A DNA stretch of 64,000 nt from Sulfuritalea sp. (GCA_016708585.1 JADJFK010000002.1:32434-96433); one strand, 5' to 3'. Counted from the stretch's first letter, positions 17,696 through 26,936 are shown. Made by a program: numbers and translations. The notes: generated from the letters alone by a model not told the origin.

Positions 17696-18976
17696 ATGAC
17701 ACTGGATCGCAGAAGTTTTCTGAAACTGGTTGGCGCCGGAGCCGGCGCCGCGGGCCTGCCGATGATCGGCCGTGCCGCCGAACTGATGCCCAAGGGCGCC
17801 AAGCGCGTGGTGGTGGTCGGCGGCGGCTACGGCGGCACCATCGCCGCCAAGTACATCCGCATGATGGACAAGAGCATCGAAGTGGTGATGATCGAGCGTA
17901 ACGATCATTTCGTTTCCTGCCCCTTTTCCAATCTCTACATCGGCGGCATCCTCAAGGATCTCAACCCGCTGACCATCAAGTACGACAAGCTCGCTGCCAA
18001 CCATGGCGTCAAGGTGGTGCAGGCCGAAGTCACGGCCATCGACCCCGCGGCCAAGGTGGTCACGACCTCCAAGGGCACGGTCAGCTATGACCGCCTGGTG
18101 CTTTCGCCCGGAGTCGATTTCCGCCTTGAAGAGATGAAGGGTTATGACGCGGCCGCGATGGAAAAAATGCCTCACGCGTGGAAAGCCGGCCCGCAGACCG
18201 TGCTGCTGAGGAAGCAGCTGGAAGCCATGAAGGACGGCGGCACCATGGTGATGACCATCCCGCTGAGCCCCTACCGCTGCCCGCCCGGACCTTACGAACG
18301 CGCCAGCATGGTGGCCCACTATTTGAAGGCCAACAAGCCGAAGTCCAAGATCGTGGTGCTCGACGCAAATCCGGACATCACCTCCAAGGGCGGCCTGTTC
18401 AAGAAGGGATGGAAGGACAACTACGAGGGCATCATCGACTATCGTCCGGCGAAGAAGGTCACCGAGGTCGAACCGGGCAAGATGACGGTTCTGATCGAAG
18501 GCCTGGAAGACGTCAAGGGCGACGTGGTCAACGTCATTCCGCCGCAACGCGCGGGCCAGATCGCCGTGGCCGCCGGGCTCGTCGGGGACGACAAGAACTG
18601 GTGCACGGTCAATCCGACTACCTTCGAGTCGACCAAGCAGGCCGGCATCCACGTCATCGGCGATGCCTCCAATGCGGGTGCGATGCCGAAATCCGGCTAT
18701 TCGGCCAACTCCGAAGCCAAGGTCTGCGCGATGAACATCGTCGCGCTGATGAACGGCAAGGAACTCACCGAGATGTCCGGCATCAACACCTGCTACAGCT
18801 ACATCACCGATAAGGAAGCCGTCAGCGTCGCGGCCGTGTACAAGGTTGCCGACGGCAAGATCATTGCCGTGCCGAATTCCGGTGGCGTTTCGCCGGCAGA
18901 CTTCTCGGCCGCCAAGATCGAGGCTGTATATGCAGAGAGCTGGCTGCGGAACATCCTGACCGAAATGTCGACCTGA
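17696..18976 (+). CDS. fccB: Flavocytochrome c sulfide dehydrogenase, flavoprotein subunit
   Basis: Periplasmic FAD protein that oxidises sulfide to sulfur and passes electrons to a c-type haem subunit. The 426 residues start with a twin-arginine signal (RRSFLKLVGAG), implying folded export. The FAD-binding VVVGGGYGG is at 39-47. Cys75 in FVSCPFSN fits the covalent flavin attachment site, and Cys195 (YRCPPGPYERAS) with Cys366 (NTCYSYI) fits the redox-active pair of Allochromatium FccB. The C-terminal FCSD domain ends in WLRNIL. Its pairing with a c4-like cytochrome supports the call; a relative acting on another sulfur compound cannot be excluded. Confidence 0.88.
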   Translation: MTLDRRSFLKLVGAGAGAAGLPMIGRAAELMPKGAKRVVVVGGGYGGTIAAKYIRMMDKSIEVVMIERNDHFVSCPFSNLYIGGILKDLNPLTIKYDKLAANHGVKVVQAEVTAIDPAAKVVTTSKGTVSYDRLVLSPGVDFRLEEMKGYDAAAMEKMPHAWKAGPQTVLLRKQLEAMKDGGTMVMTIPLSPYRCPPGPYERASMVAHYLKANKPKSKIVVLDANPDITSKGGLFKKGWKDNYEGIIDYRPAKKVTEVEPGKMTVLIEGLEDVKGDVVNVIPPQRAGQIAVAAGLVGDDKNWCTVNPTTFESTKQAGIHVIGDASNAGAMPKSGYSANSEAKVCAMNIVALMNGKELTEMSGINTCYSYITDKEAVSVAAVYKVADGKIIAVPNSGGVSPADFSAAKIEAVYAESWLRNILTEMST

Positions 18977-18995
18977 GCAGGCTCATGCTGCTCCA

Positions 18996-19030
18996 AAAAC
19001 AAACCCCGCCATGGCGGGGTTTGTTTTTTC
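18996..19030. terminator. Bidirectional terminator between fccB and dut
   Basis: AAACAAACCCCGCC and GGCGGGGTTTGTTT pair with a two-base loop. A/T runs flank both sides, serving the convergent genes. Confidence 0.85.
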
Positions 19031-19045
19031 GTTCCCGAAACAGGG

Positions 19046-19501
19046 CTAGTTGTGTCCGGTACTGCCGAAACCACCGCCACCGCGATCGCTGGCCGGAAAT
19101 TCGTCAACGACATTGAAGGCCACCTGCACCACCGGCACCACCACCAGTTGGGCGAGCCGGTCGAGCGGATTCAGGGTGAAGGTCTCCTGCCCGCGATTCC
19201 AGGTTGAAACGAATATCTGGCCCTGATAGTCCGAGTCGATCAAACCGACCAGGTTGCCCAGCACGATGCCATGCTTGTGACCGAGCCCCGAGCGCGGCAG
19301 GATCATCGCCGCGAGGCCGGGATCCGACAGGTGGATCGCGATACCCGTCGGCACCAGCACGGTTTCGCCCGGACGGATCGTCAAGGTCGCATCGATACAG
19401 GCGCGCAAGTCGATGCCGGCCGAACCGGCCGTAGCGTACTGCGGGGCGTAGCCATCCTGCTTCAGGCGGGCATCGAGGATCTTGAGGTCAATGCTGGCCA
19501 C
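19046..19501 (-). CDS. dut: dUTP diphosphatase
   Basis: Hydrolyses dUTP to dUMP, keeping uracil out of DNA and supplying dTMP synthesis. The 151 residues match the trimeric family, with all five motifs: SAGIDLRA, PRSGLGHKHG, GLIDSDYQG, RLAQLVV and the flexible C-terminal RGGGGFGSTG. It follows coaBC with a one-base gap, an arrangement common in proteobacteria, and is probably co-transcribed with it. Confidence 0.97.
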   Translation of the reverse strand: MASIDLKILDARLKQDGYAPQYATAGSAGIDLRACIDATLTIRPGETVLVPTGIAIHLSDPGLAAMILPRSGLGHKHGIVLGNLVGLIDSDYQGQIFVSTWNRGQETFTLNPLDRLAQLVVVPVVQVAFNVVDEFPASDRGGGGFGSTGHN

Positions 19502-19502
19502 G

Positions 19503-20690
19503 CTACTGCTCCATCAGGCTAGCGATGTGCGCGACGATGCCGCGCGCCACTTCGGACTTTTCTGCCGGCGGCAGGACATGCGCGCCGGCCGCGTCGAACA
19601 GTGTGACCGCATTGCTGTCGCCACCCAGGCCGTCCTGCACCAGATTGCCGACCACTAGCGCGAGCTTCTTCGCCACGCGCTTGCCTTCGGCATACTTCGC
19701 CAGATCCTGACTCTCGGCGGCGAAGCCGACGCAAAACGGCGCATCCGGCCGCGCCGCGACTTCGGCAAGGATGTCGGGGTTGGCTTCGAGTTCCAGGGTG
19801 AGGGTGGCCGTGCCTTTCTTGATCTTTTGCGCGGATTCCTGCCGTGGCCGGTAGTCGGCCACGGCGGCGACGCCGATGAATACATCCTGCCCGGGTAGCG
19901 CCCGCATCACGGCGTCGCGCATCTGACAAGCGCTCTTCACATCAACCCGCAGCACGCCGCGCGGTGTCGCCGACGTCACCGGGCCGGTGACCAAGGTCAC
20001 CTCCGCACCCGCTTCGGCACACGCGCGCGCCAGGGCGAATCCCATCTTGCCGGAACTCGAATTGGTCAGGCCGCGCACCGGATCGAGCGCTTCGAAGGTC
20101 GGCCCGGCGGTCAACAAGACACGTTTGCCTGCAAGGGTTTTGGCTTGCAGCGAGGCATGCAACTCGTCGAACAGTTCCTGGGCTTCCAGCATGCGTCCGT
20201 CGCCCACTTCGCCGCAGGCTTGCTCACCGTGGGCGGGGCCCAGAACGCTGACAGCATCGGCCCGCAACTGAGCAACGTTGCGCTGCGTTGCCGGGTTCTC
20301 CCACATCTGGCGGTTCATCGCGGGAGCCACCAGCAGCGGGCAGTCGCGCGCGAGGCAAAGCGTGGAAAGCAGGTCATCGGCGAAGCCGTGCGCCAGCTTG
20401 GCCAGAAAATCCGCGGTCGCCGGAGCCACCAGCAAAGCCGCCGCGCCGCGGGTCAGGTCGATGTGCGCCATGCCGTTGTCCATGCGCTCGTCCCACAGCG
20501 CCTGCCAGACACGGCGGCCGGTCAGCGCCTGGAACGTTGCCGCACCGACAAACTGCGCGCCGGCTGCCGTCATCGCGACATCGACTTCTGCGCCGGCCTT
20601 GACCAGCAGGCGCACCAGCTCCGCCGCCTTGTAGGCCGCGACGCCGCCGGTCACGCCCAGCACGATGCGCCTGCCCTGAAATTCGTTCAT
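19503..20690 (-). CDS. coaBC: Bifunctional phosphopantothenoylcysteine decarboxylase / phosphopantothenate-cysteine ligase
   Basis: Two consecutive steps of coenzyme A synthesis. The N-terminal flavodoxin-like CoaC domain (about 1-185) shows GVTGGVAAYKAAEL, the substrate-binding AMNRQMWENPATQRN and the flap Cys in EQACGEVGDGRM. The C-terminal CoaB domain has LLTAGPTFEALDPVRGLTNSSSGKMG and the KIKK segment. It is 395 residues from the ATG at 20690, the usual length; ten upstream in-frame codons are discarded. Divergent from radC with a 46-base gap. Confidence 0.96.
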   Translation of the reverse strand: MNEFQGRRIVLGVTGGVAAYKAAELVRLLVKAGAEVDVAMTAAGAQFVGAATFQALTGRRVWQALWDERMDNGMAHIDLTRGAAALLVAPATADFLAKLAHGFADDLLSTLCLARDCPLLVAPAMNRQMWENPATQRNVAQLRADAVSVLGPAHGEQACGEVGDGRMLEAQELFDELHASLQAKTLAGKRVLLTAGPTFEALDPVRGLTNSSSGKMGFALARACAEAGAEVTLVTGPVTSATPRGVLRVDVKSACQMRDAVMRALPGQDVFIGVAAVADYRPRQESAQKIKKGTATLTLELEANPDILAEVAARPDAPFCVGFAAESQDLAKYAEGKRVAKKLALVVGNLVQDGLGGDSNAVTLFDAAGAHVLPPAEKSEVARGIVAHIASLMEQ

Positions 20691-20736
20691 GACATTAAAA
20701 TCCAGTCGATCGGCAATCAAGCGGGGATTCTAAACC

Positions 20737-21417
20737 ATGGCCATACGCGATTGGCCCGCGGCGGAACGCCCGCGCGAGCGGCTTGCCCAACAGGGCGCGG
20801 CGGCCTTGTCCGACGCGGAACTGCTGGCGATATTCCTGCGTGTCGGCGTGCGCGGCAAGAGCGCGGTCGATCTGGCCCGCGATCTGCTGGCGAGTTTCGA
20901 TGGCGACTTGGCGCGCCTGGCTGCCGCGAGCATCAAAGAGCTTGCCCGCCTTCCGGGCATCGGCCCGGCCAAGGCCGCCCAACTCGCCGCAACGCTTGAA
21001 CTGGCCCGCCGGGCGCTCGCCGGATCGATCAAGGCAAAGGATGCAATGGCCTCGCCCCGGGAAGTACGCGACTGGTTGCGCCTGTCGCTGGGTAACCTGC
21101 AGCACGAAGTCTTCGTCGCCCTGTGGCTGGATGCCCAGAACCGGCTGATCGCCAGCGAGGAACTGTTTCGCGGCACGCTGACGCAAACCAGCGTTTATCC
21201 GCGTGAAGTCGTCAAGCGGGCTCTCATGCATAACGCCGGCGCCGTGATCCTGGCCCACAACCACCCGTCAGGCCTTGCCGAACCCTCACGCGCCGACGAA
21301 GTACTCACTTCTTCACTGAAACAGGCGCTGGCGCTGATCGACGTCAAGCTCCTGGACCATTTCATCGTGACCGGAGGCGCGGACCCGCTCTCTTTTGCCG
21401 AACGAGGATTGATATAA
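20737..21417 (+). CDS. radC: RadC family JAB/MPN protein
   Basis: A 226-residue RadC protein. The N-terminal part has a helix-hairpin-helix (LARLPGIGPAKAAQLAA, about 67-83). The C-terminal JAMM metalloprotease-like domain carries the zinc motif EELF...HNHPSG followed by Asp. The original link to DNA repair is doubtful and the true role of RadC is not established. Followed after about 70 bases by rpmB. Confidence 0.93.
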   Translation: MAIRDWPAAERPRERLAQQGAAALSDAELLAIFLRVGVRGKSAVDLARDLLASFDGDLARLAAASIKELARLPGIGPAKAAQLAATLELARRALAGSIKAKDAMASPREVRDWLRLSLGNLQHEVFVALWLDAQNRLIASEELFRGTLTQTSVYPREVVKRALMHNAGAVILAHNHPSGLAEPSRADEVLTSSLKQALALIDVKLLDHFIVTGGADPLSFAERGLI

Positions 21418-21488
21418 AAGGATTGAGTTTTAGGGCAATTGTTTGGTAAACTAGCGGGCTTCGCAAAATCAGCATTCAGGAGCATCAC

Positions 21489-21725
21489 ATGTCTCGCGTA
21501 TGTCAAGTGACGGGCAAGGCCCCGATGGTAGGGAACAACGTGTCCCACGCCAACAACAAGACCAAGCGTCGCTTTCTGCCTAACCTGCACAGCCGCCGCT
21601 TCTGGATCGAAACCGAAAACCGCTGGGTCAGCCTGCGCGTGTCGAACGCCGGTCTGCGCACCATCGACAAGAAGGGCATCGACGTCGTCCTCGCCGAGCT
21701 GCGTGAGCGCGGCGAGCGCGTCTAA
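21489..21725 (+). CDS. rpmB: 50S ribosomal protein L28
   Basis: A 78-residue ribosomal protein of the large subunit. Opens with SRVCQVTGKAPMVGNNVSHANNK, the universal L28 start, followed by the basic RRFLPNLHSRRFW segment and the C-terminal RTIDKKGIDVVLAEL. AGGAG precedes the ATG. Forms a two-gene operon with rpmG, 15 bases downstream. The CxxC pairs of some L28 proteins are absent, so this is the zinc-free form. Confidence 0.98.
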   Translation: MSRVCQVTGKAPMVGNNVSHANNKTKRRFLPNLHSRRFWIETENRWVSLRVSNAGLRTIDKKGIDVVLAELRERGERV

Positions 21726-21740
21726 TCAGGAGAACACATC

Positions 21741-21908
21741 ATGGCCAAGGGCGGACGCGAAAAGATCAAGCTGGAATCCACCGCAGGAACCGGACACTTC
21801 TACACCACGACGAAGAACAAGAAGACCACCCCGGAAAAGCTGGAGTTCCTGAAGTATGACCCGAAGGCGCGCAAGCATGTCGCCTACAAGGAAGTGAAGC
21901 TGAAGTAA
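21741..21908 (+). CDS. rpmG: 50S ribosomal protein L33
   Basis: A 55-residue large-subunit protein. It begins MAKGGREKIKLESTAGTGHF, has YTTTKNKKTTPEKLEFLKYDP and ends HVAYKEVKLK, the typical proteobacterial L33. The zinc-binding Cys residues of other L33 forms are absent. Preceded by AGGAGAA and followed by a strong terminator, closing the rpmB-rpmG operon. Confidence 0.98.
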   Translation: MAKGGREKIKLESTAGTGHFYTTTKNKKTTPEKLEFLKYDPKARKHVAYKEVKLK

Positions 21909-21923
21909 GTCAGCGCTTCGCCG

Positions 21924-21954
21924 AAAAAAAACCCGCCGCGGCGGGTTTTTTTTG
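21924..21954 (+). terminator. Terminator after rpmBG (probably bidirectional)
   Basis: Eight As, ACCCGCC, a two-base loop, GGCGGG and eight Ts. It also serves the convergent desaturase gene. Confidence 0.85.
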
Positions 21955-21968
21955 CCTGTTACCAGATT

Positions 21969-23132
21969 TCAGACCGCGTAGCGCCGCAGGCGCAGCGAAA
22001 ACTCTTCCAGCTGGCGAATCCCGCTCTGCTCGGCGCGCGCCACCCAGTCCTGCAGCTGCGTCACGAGCTGGTCGTGCGATGCGGCCGAACGGGCCCACAG
22101 CGCTTCCAGTTCGGCGCGCATGGCGTAGCTCCGGGACAGCGGTTCGCTTTGTGCAAGCAGTGCCGCCAGACGCTCCTTCTGCGGTGCAGCCAGGGCGGCG
22201 CGATCTTCACCGAGTAATCGCTTCATCACGCGCCCTTCGCGCGCTTCGATCTTCAGCCGGGAAAACTCTTCGGCGGCCAGCTGGCGCAGTCCCTTCATGT
22301 ACTTTGCCAGGACGTCATAGCGGTGGGTGACGACCGCCTGCAACAATTCGAGGTCGATCGTCGGTCGCGCCGCGCCCAGCCGAAGTCTTGGCGCGATTTT
22401 CTTCACCCGGGCGAGACCCAGCTTTTCCATTGCGCAGATGTACATCCAGCCGATGTCGAACTCGTACCACTTGCTGGAAAGCTTGGCCGAGGTCGCGAAT
22501 GCGTGATGGTTGTTGTGCAGCTCCTCACCGCCGATCAGGATGCCGAGCGGAAAGAAATTTGTCGAGGCATCGGCGCACGCGAAATTCCGATAGCCCCAGA
22601 AGTGGCCGATGCCATTCACTACACCGGCCGCCCAAAAGGGGATCCAGGTCATTTGCACGCCCCAGATCAGGGCACCCGGCCAGATGCCGAACAAGGCGAG
22701 ATCGATGCCCAGCATGAGCAGGATCCCGAACTTGTATGGCCGGGCATAAACCTTCCGCTCCAGCCAGTCATCGGGAGTGCCGTGCCCGTAGCGCTCCAGG
22801 GTATCGGCATTGCGCGATTCCCTGACATACAGGAACACACCCGTCCATAGCACCCGGTTGATGCCGAACACCTGCGGGCTGTGCGGATCGGCCGCCGTCT
22901 CGCACTTGGCGTGGTGCTTGCGGTGAATCGCGGCCCATTCCCTGGTGATCATGCCGGTCGTCAACCACAGCCACAGCCGGAAGAAATGGCTGGGGACCGG
23001 ACCAAGGTCGAGCGCGCGATGGGCCTGGTGCCGATGCAGAAAAATGGTGACCCCGGCGATCGTGACGTGGGTGAGTACCATGGTGACAAGTATGTAGCCC
23101 CACCAGGGAAGGTCAATGATGCCGGAGTACAT
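21969..23132 (-). CDS. Membrane fatty acid desaturase (delta-9 acyl type)
   Basis: A 387-residue integral membrane di-iron desaturase that introduces a double bond into acyl chains, probably for membrane fluidity. The three histidine boxes are present: HRHQAHR (about 33), HRKHHAK (about 70) and HNNHHA (about 208), between four hydrophobic segments. The last roughly 130 residues form a charged helical extension (ALAAPQKERLAALLAQ), longer than in minimal acyl-CoA desaturases but seen in proteobacterial relatives. Substrate regiospecificity is inferred from the family. Confidence 0.88.
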   Translation of the reverse strand: MYSGIIDLPWWGYILVTMVLTHVTIAGVTIFLHRHQAHRALDLGPVPSHFFRLWLWLTTGMITREWAAIHRKHHAKCETAADPHSPQVFGINRVLWTGVFLYVRESRNADTLERYGHGTPDDWLERKVYARPYKFGILLMLGIDLALFGIWPGALIWGVQMTWIPFWAAGVVNGIGHFWGYRNFACADASTNFFPLGILIGGEELHNNHHAFATSAKLSSKWYEFDIGWMYICAMEKLGLARVKKIAPRLRLGAARPTIDLELLQAVVTHRYDVLAKYMKGLRQLAAEEFSRLKIEAREGRVMKRLLGEDRAALAAPQKERLAALLAQSEPLSRSYAMRAELEALWARSAASHDQLVTQLQDWVARAEQSGIRQLEEFSLRLRRYAV

Positions 23133-23184
23133 TCGGATCGCCTTTCATGAATGAGCGAAGTTTGCGCAGCAGGGAGAATCTTTG

Positions 23185-25422
23185 TCAATGCCTTGCGTTG
23201 CTGCGCGCCGGCGCGGTATCGGCAAGACGAAAATCAATCTTGTTGGCCTCCATGTCGACCCGGGTCAACTGTACGCGCACCCGGTCGGACAGGCGGAAGC
23301 GCCGGCCACTGCGCTCGCCGACCATGGCATGCGATTTCTCGTCGAAATGGAAATAATCCTGCCCGAGTTCGGAAACATGGACCAGGCCTTCGACGAACAC
23401 GCCATCGAGCGCGACGAAGATGCCGAATGGGACCACTGAGGAAATGCTGCCTTCGAAGACCTCGCCGACGCGGTCCTTCATGTAGAAGCACTTGAGCCAT
23501 GCCTCGACGTCGCGCGTGGCATCGTCGGCCCGGCGCTCGGTCATCGAGCAGTGCAGGCCGACTTCCTCCCACGCATTTGCCCCTCCTGTCGGCTCGTAGC
23601 GCCGTGCCGCCAGCGCCGACTTTATGGCGCGATGCACCAGCAGATCAGGATAGCGGCGGATGGGCGAGGTGAAATGCGTATAGCTCTCGTAGGCCAGGCC
23701 GAAGTGGCCGACGTTGTCCGGGCTGTAGATCGCCTGACGCAGGGAACGCAGCATCACGGTCTGCAGCAGCTGGCGATCCGGGCGCTGGCCGATCTTCTCC
23801 AGCAGCCTGGCATAGTCCTGGGCCTTGGGTGCGTCGCCGCCACCGAGCTGGAAGCCGAAGGTGCCGAGGAAGTCCCGCAATTTCGTCAAACGCTCCGGTG
23901 TCGGGCCTTCATGGATGCGATACAGCGAGGGATGCTCGCGTTCGCGCAGAAACTCCGAGGCGCAGACGTTGGCCGCCAGCATGCATTCCTCGATCAGCCG
24001 GTGCGCCTCGTTGCGCTCGTAGGGCTCGATGCGTTCGATCTTGCCGCGGTCGTCGAAGATCATGCGCGTTTCGGTGGTTTCGAAATCGATTGCGCCACGC
24101 TTGAGGCGCTCCTTCGCCAGTTGCCGGTAGAGCGCGTCCAGCGCCTCGAGATGCGGCAGCAGCGGCGCCAGGCGCTCGCACGCCGCAGCGTCGTTCTCGT
24201 AGAGGGCCGCCGCCACTTCGGTATAGGTCAGCCGTGCGTGGGAAAACATCACCGCCGGATAGAAGCGGTAGCGCCTGATGGCACCAGTGCCGGCAATCTC
24301 CATATCGCACACCATGCACAACCGCTCGACCTGGGGATTCAACGAGCACAGCCCATTCGAAATCTTTTCCGGAAGCATCGGGATCACGCGCCGCGGAAAA
24401 TACACGGAGTTGCCGCGCGCATAGGCGTCCCCGTCCAGCGCGCCGCCCGCCGTCACATAGTGCGAAACATCGGCGATCGCCACGACCAGGCGGAAACCCT
24501 TGCCCTTGCGCTGGCAATACACGGCATCGTCGAAGTCCCGCGCCGTCTCGCTGTCGATGGTCACCAGGGGCAGGCCGGTCACGTCCTCGCGGCCCTTCCA
24601 GTCCGATTTGCGCACGGCATCGGGCAGCTTCTTCGCTTCGGCCAGAGCGGCCGGGGAAAACTCGTAAGGCAGTTCATGCTTGCGCAGCGCGATCTCGATT
24701 TCCATGCCGGGGTCGGCATAGTTGCCGAGCACCTCGACCAGGCGCCCGATCGGCTGGCCGTGCTTGCTTGGCTGCTCGATCAATTCGATCATCACCACCT
24801 GGCCGGCTTGCGCCTTGAGCGCCTTCTTCGCGCCCTTCTCGGGCGGCGCCAGCAGGATGTCCTGGCTGATGCGCTTATTCTCGGCCGCGACGAAACGCAC
24901 GCCGTGTTCCTCGATCACTCGCCCCACCACGAAGCGGTTGGCCCGCTCCGTGACTTCAACGATCTTGCCCTCGGGACGGCCTTTGCGATCGACGCCGATG
25001 ACCCGGGCGATGACTTTGTCGCCATGCAGCACCTTGTCCATTTCCTTGGCGGCAAGGAACAGGTCGCTACCGCCACCTTCCGGCGTCAGGAAGCCGTAGC
25101 CGTCCGGATGCCCGGTCACGCGCCCGCGCACCAGGTCCGCCTTGTCCGGAATCAGCCAGTCGCCGCGCCGGTTCTGCATCAACTGCGCTTCGCGCGCCAT
25201 GGCGCCCAGCCGGCGCTGGAACGGTTCCAGTTCGAAGGCCTGGATGTCGAGAAGCCTGGCGAGGCGCTCGAATTCCAGCGGCGCCCCCTGGGCTGCCAGG
25301 GTTTCCAGGATGTACTCGCGACTCGGCAGGGGATGCTCGTACTTGGCCTTTTCACGCTCGAACTGGGGGTCGGCGCGACGCATTTTGGAAAGTGCTGCGG
25401 ACTTATGCGACTTGTTTGACAA
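23185..25422 (-). CDS. rnr: Ribonuclease R
   Basis: A 3'-5' exoribonuclease that degrades structured RNA and takes part in rRNA quality control. Domains in order: an N-terminal helix-turn-helix/cold-shock part (PLPSREYILETLAAQGAPLEF onward), the RNB catalytic domain with DSETARDFDDAVYC and HYVTAGGALD, and a C-terminal S1 domain (VGEVFEGSISSVVPFGIFV). Reading starts best at TTG (25420-25422), which has AAGGA nine bases upstream and gives an SNKSHK N-terminus; ATG at 25383 is the alternative. Starts further upstream would enter the tRNA gene. A near-perfect dispersed repeat copy lies within it, just before the conserved LHCSMTERRAD segment. Confidence 0.94.
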   Translation of the reverse strand: MSNKSHKSAALSKMRRADPQFEREKAKYEHPLPSREYILETLAAQGAPLEFERLARLLDIQAFELEPFQRRLGAMAREAQLMQNRRGDWLIPDKADLVRGRVTGHPDGYGFLTPEGGGSDLFLAAKEMDKVLHGDKVIARVIGVDRKGRPEGKIVEVTERANRFVVGRVIEEHGVRFVAAENKRISQDILLAPPEKGAKKALKAQAGQVVMIELIEQPSKHGQPIGRLVEVLGNYADPGMEIEIALRKHELPYEFSPAALAEAKKLPDAVRKSDWKGREDVTGLPLVTIDSETARDFDDAVYCQRKGKGFRLVVAIADVSHYVTAGGALDGDAYARGNSVYFPRRVIPMLPEKISNGLCSLNPQVERLCMVCDMEIAGTGAIRRYRFYPAVMFSHARLTYTEVAAALYENDAAACERLAPLLPHLEALDALYRQLAKERLKRGAIDFETTETRMIFDDRGKIERIEPYERNEAHRLIEECMLAANVCASEFLREREHPSLYRIHEGPTPERLTKLRDFLGTFGFQLGGGDAPKAQDYARLLEKIGQRPDRQLLQTVMLRSLRQAIYSPDNVGHFGLAYESYTHFTSPIRRYPDLLVHRAIKSALAARRYEPTGGANAWEEVGLHCSMTERRADDATRDVEAWLKCFYMKDRVGEVFEGSISSVVPFGIFVALDGVFVEGLVHVSELGQDYFHFDEKSHAMVGERSGRRFRLSDRVRVQLTRVDMEANKIDFRLADTAPARSNARH
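23601..23625 (-). repeat. Dispersed 25-bp repeat copy (inside rnr)
   Basis: 24 of 25 match on the coding strand, encoding KSALAARR in a region where RNase R proteins vary in length. Confidence 0.7.
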
Positions 25423-25463
25423 TCTGGGTTTTTCCTTTAGAATTCGCGCCTCGTTTCGCGCCT

Positions 25464-25548
<85 letters not shown>

Positions 25549-25570
25549 AGCATGTGATGCGATGACGAAA

Positions 25571-25617
25571 AAAGCAAGGGCCGCCGGGTTTTACCCAACG
25601 GCCCTTGGCTTTTTGTG
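25571..25617. terminator. Bidirectional terminator between tRNA-Leu and purA
   Basis: CAAGGGCCG (25575-25583) pairs with CGGCCCTTG (25599-25607) around an inner stem. T runs occur on both strands, serving tRNA-Leu and purA. Confidence 0.75.
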
Positions 25618-25624
25618 CGGCTGG

Positions 25625-26935
25625 TCACAGAAACGGATGCCTCAACACGATGGTTTCCTCCCGGTCCGGTCCGGTCGAAATCATGTCGATCGGCACCCCG
25701 CACAGGGTTTCCATGCGCTTGATGTAATTTTGCGCCGTCTTCGGCAGCCCGTCGAAGGACTTGACGCCCACCGTGCTTTCGCTCCAGCCGGGCATCGACT
25801 CATACACCGGTTCGCAGCGCTCCAGATCGTCCGCGCCCACGGGCAGGATGTCGGTGAACTTGCCGTCGAGTTTGTAACCGGTGCACAGCTTCATTTCCTC
25901 GATGCCGTCGAGTACGTCGAGCTTCATCACGCACAGGCCGGAAACGCCGTTGATCTGTATGGCGCGCTTCAGGGCCGCCGCGTCGAACCAGCCGCAACGG
26001 CGGGCACGACCGGTGGTAGCGCCGAATTCGTGGCCCTTGGTCGCCATGTGCTTGCCGACCGGGTCCTGCTTGTCGAGTGCGTCATAGAGTTCCGTCGGGA
26101 ACGGGCCGCTGCCGACGCGGGTGGTATAGGCCTTGGTGATACCGAGCACGTAGTGCAGCATGCCCGGGCCGACGCCGGCGCCGGTCGACGCACCGCCGGC
26201 CACGCAATTCGAGGAGGTGACGAAGGGATAGGTACCGTGGTCGATGTCGAGCAAGGTACCCTGCGCACCCTCGAACAGGATGTTGGCGCCACCCTTGTGG
26301 GCCTCGTATAGCGATCGGGGCACGTCGGCGATCATCCTGGTAAGCCGCGGCGCCAGGGCCATGGCGCCGTCGAACACCTGCTGGAAATCGACGGGATCGG
26401 CACCGAGATAATTCTTCAGCGTGAAGTTGTGGTAATCGAGGACTTCGGCGAGCTTTTCGGCAAAGCGCTTGGGGCGCAGCAGGTCCTGCACGCGCATGCC
26501 GCGCCGCGCGACCTTGTCTTCGTAGGCCGGTCCGATCCCGCGCCCGGTCGTACCGATCTTCTTGGCCCCCTTGGCCGCCTCGCGCGCCATGTCGAGCGCC
26601 TGATGGTAGGGCAATATCAGCGTGCACGCCTCGGAAATGCGCAGGCGCGCGTCGGCATCCACCCCCGCCGCCCTGAGTTCGTCGAGCTCCTTGGTCAGGG
26701 CTTCGGGGGACAACACGACGCCGTTGCCGATGTAGCAGGTGACACCGTCGCGCAGGATACCGGACGGCACCAGGTGCAGTACCGTCTTCTTGCCACCGAT
26801 GACCAGGGTATGACCGGCATTGTGTCCGCCCTGGAAGCGCACCACAGCCTGCGCATGGTCGGTCAGCCAATCGACGATCTTGCCCTTGCCTTCGTCGCCC
26901 CACTGGGTGCCGACGACCACGACGTTCTTTGCCAT
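25625..26935 (-). CDS. purA: Adenylosuccinate synthetase
   Basis: Joins IMP and aspartate using GTP, the first step from IMP to AMP. It is 436 residues from the ATG at 26935. The GTP/IMP loop GTQWGDEGKGK is at the N-terminus, with GGHNAGHT, GTTGRGIGPAY and the Asp-binding ATTGRARRCGWFD later. The longer open frame upstream to 27487 is hisZ shadow. It follows hisZ with a one-base gap, an order typical of betaproteobacteria, and ends the long minus-strand run. Confidence 0.97.
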   Translation of the reverse strand: MAKNVVVVGTQWGDEGKGKIVDWLTDHAQAVVRFQGGHNAGHTLVIGGKKTVLHLVPSGILRDGVTCYIGNGVVLSPEALTKELDELRAAGVDADARLRISEACTLILPYHQALDMAREAAKGAKKIGTTGRGIGPAYEDKVARRGMRVQDLLRPKRFAEKLAEVLDYHNFTLKNYLGADPVDFQQVFDGAMALAPRLTRMIADVPRSLYEAHKGGANILFEGAQGTLLDIDHGTYPFVTSSNCVAGGASTGAGVGPGMLHYVLGITKAYTTRVGSGPFPTELYDALDKQDPVGKHMATKGHEFGATTGRARRCGWFDAAALKRAIQINGVSGLCVMKLDVLDGIEEMKLCTGYKLDGKFTDILPVGADDLERCEPVYESMPGWSESTVGVKSFDGLPKTAQNYIKRMETLCGVPIDMISTGPDREETIVLRHPFL

Positions 26936-26936
26936 T

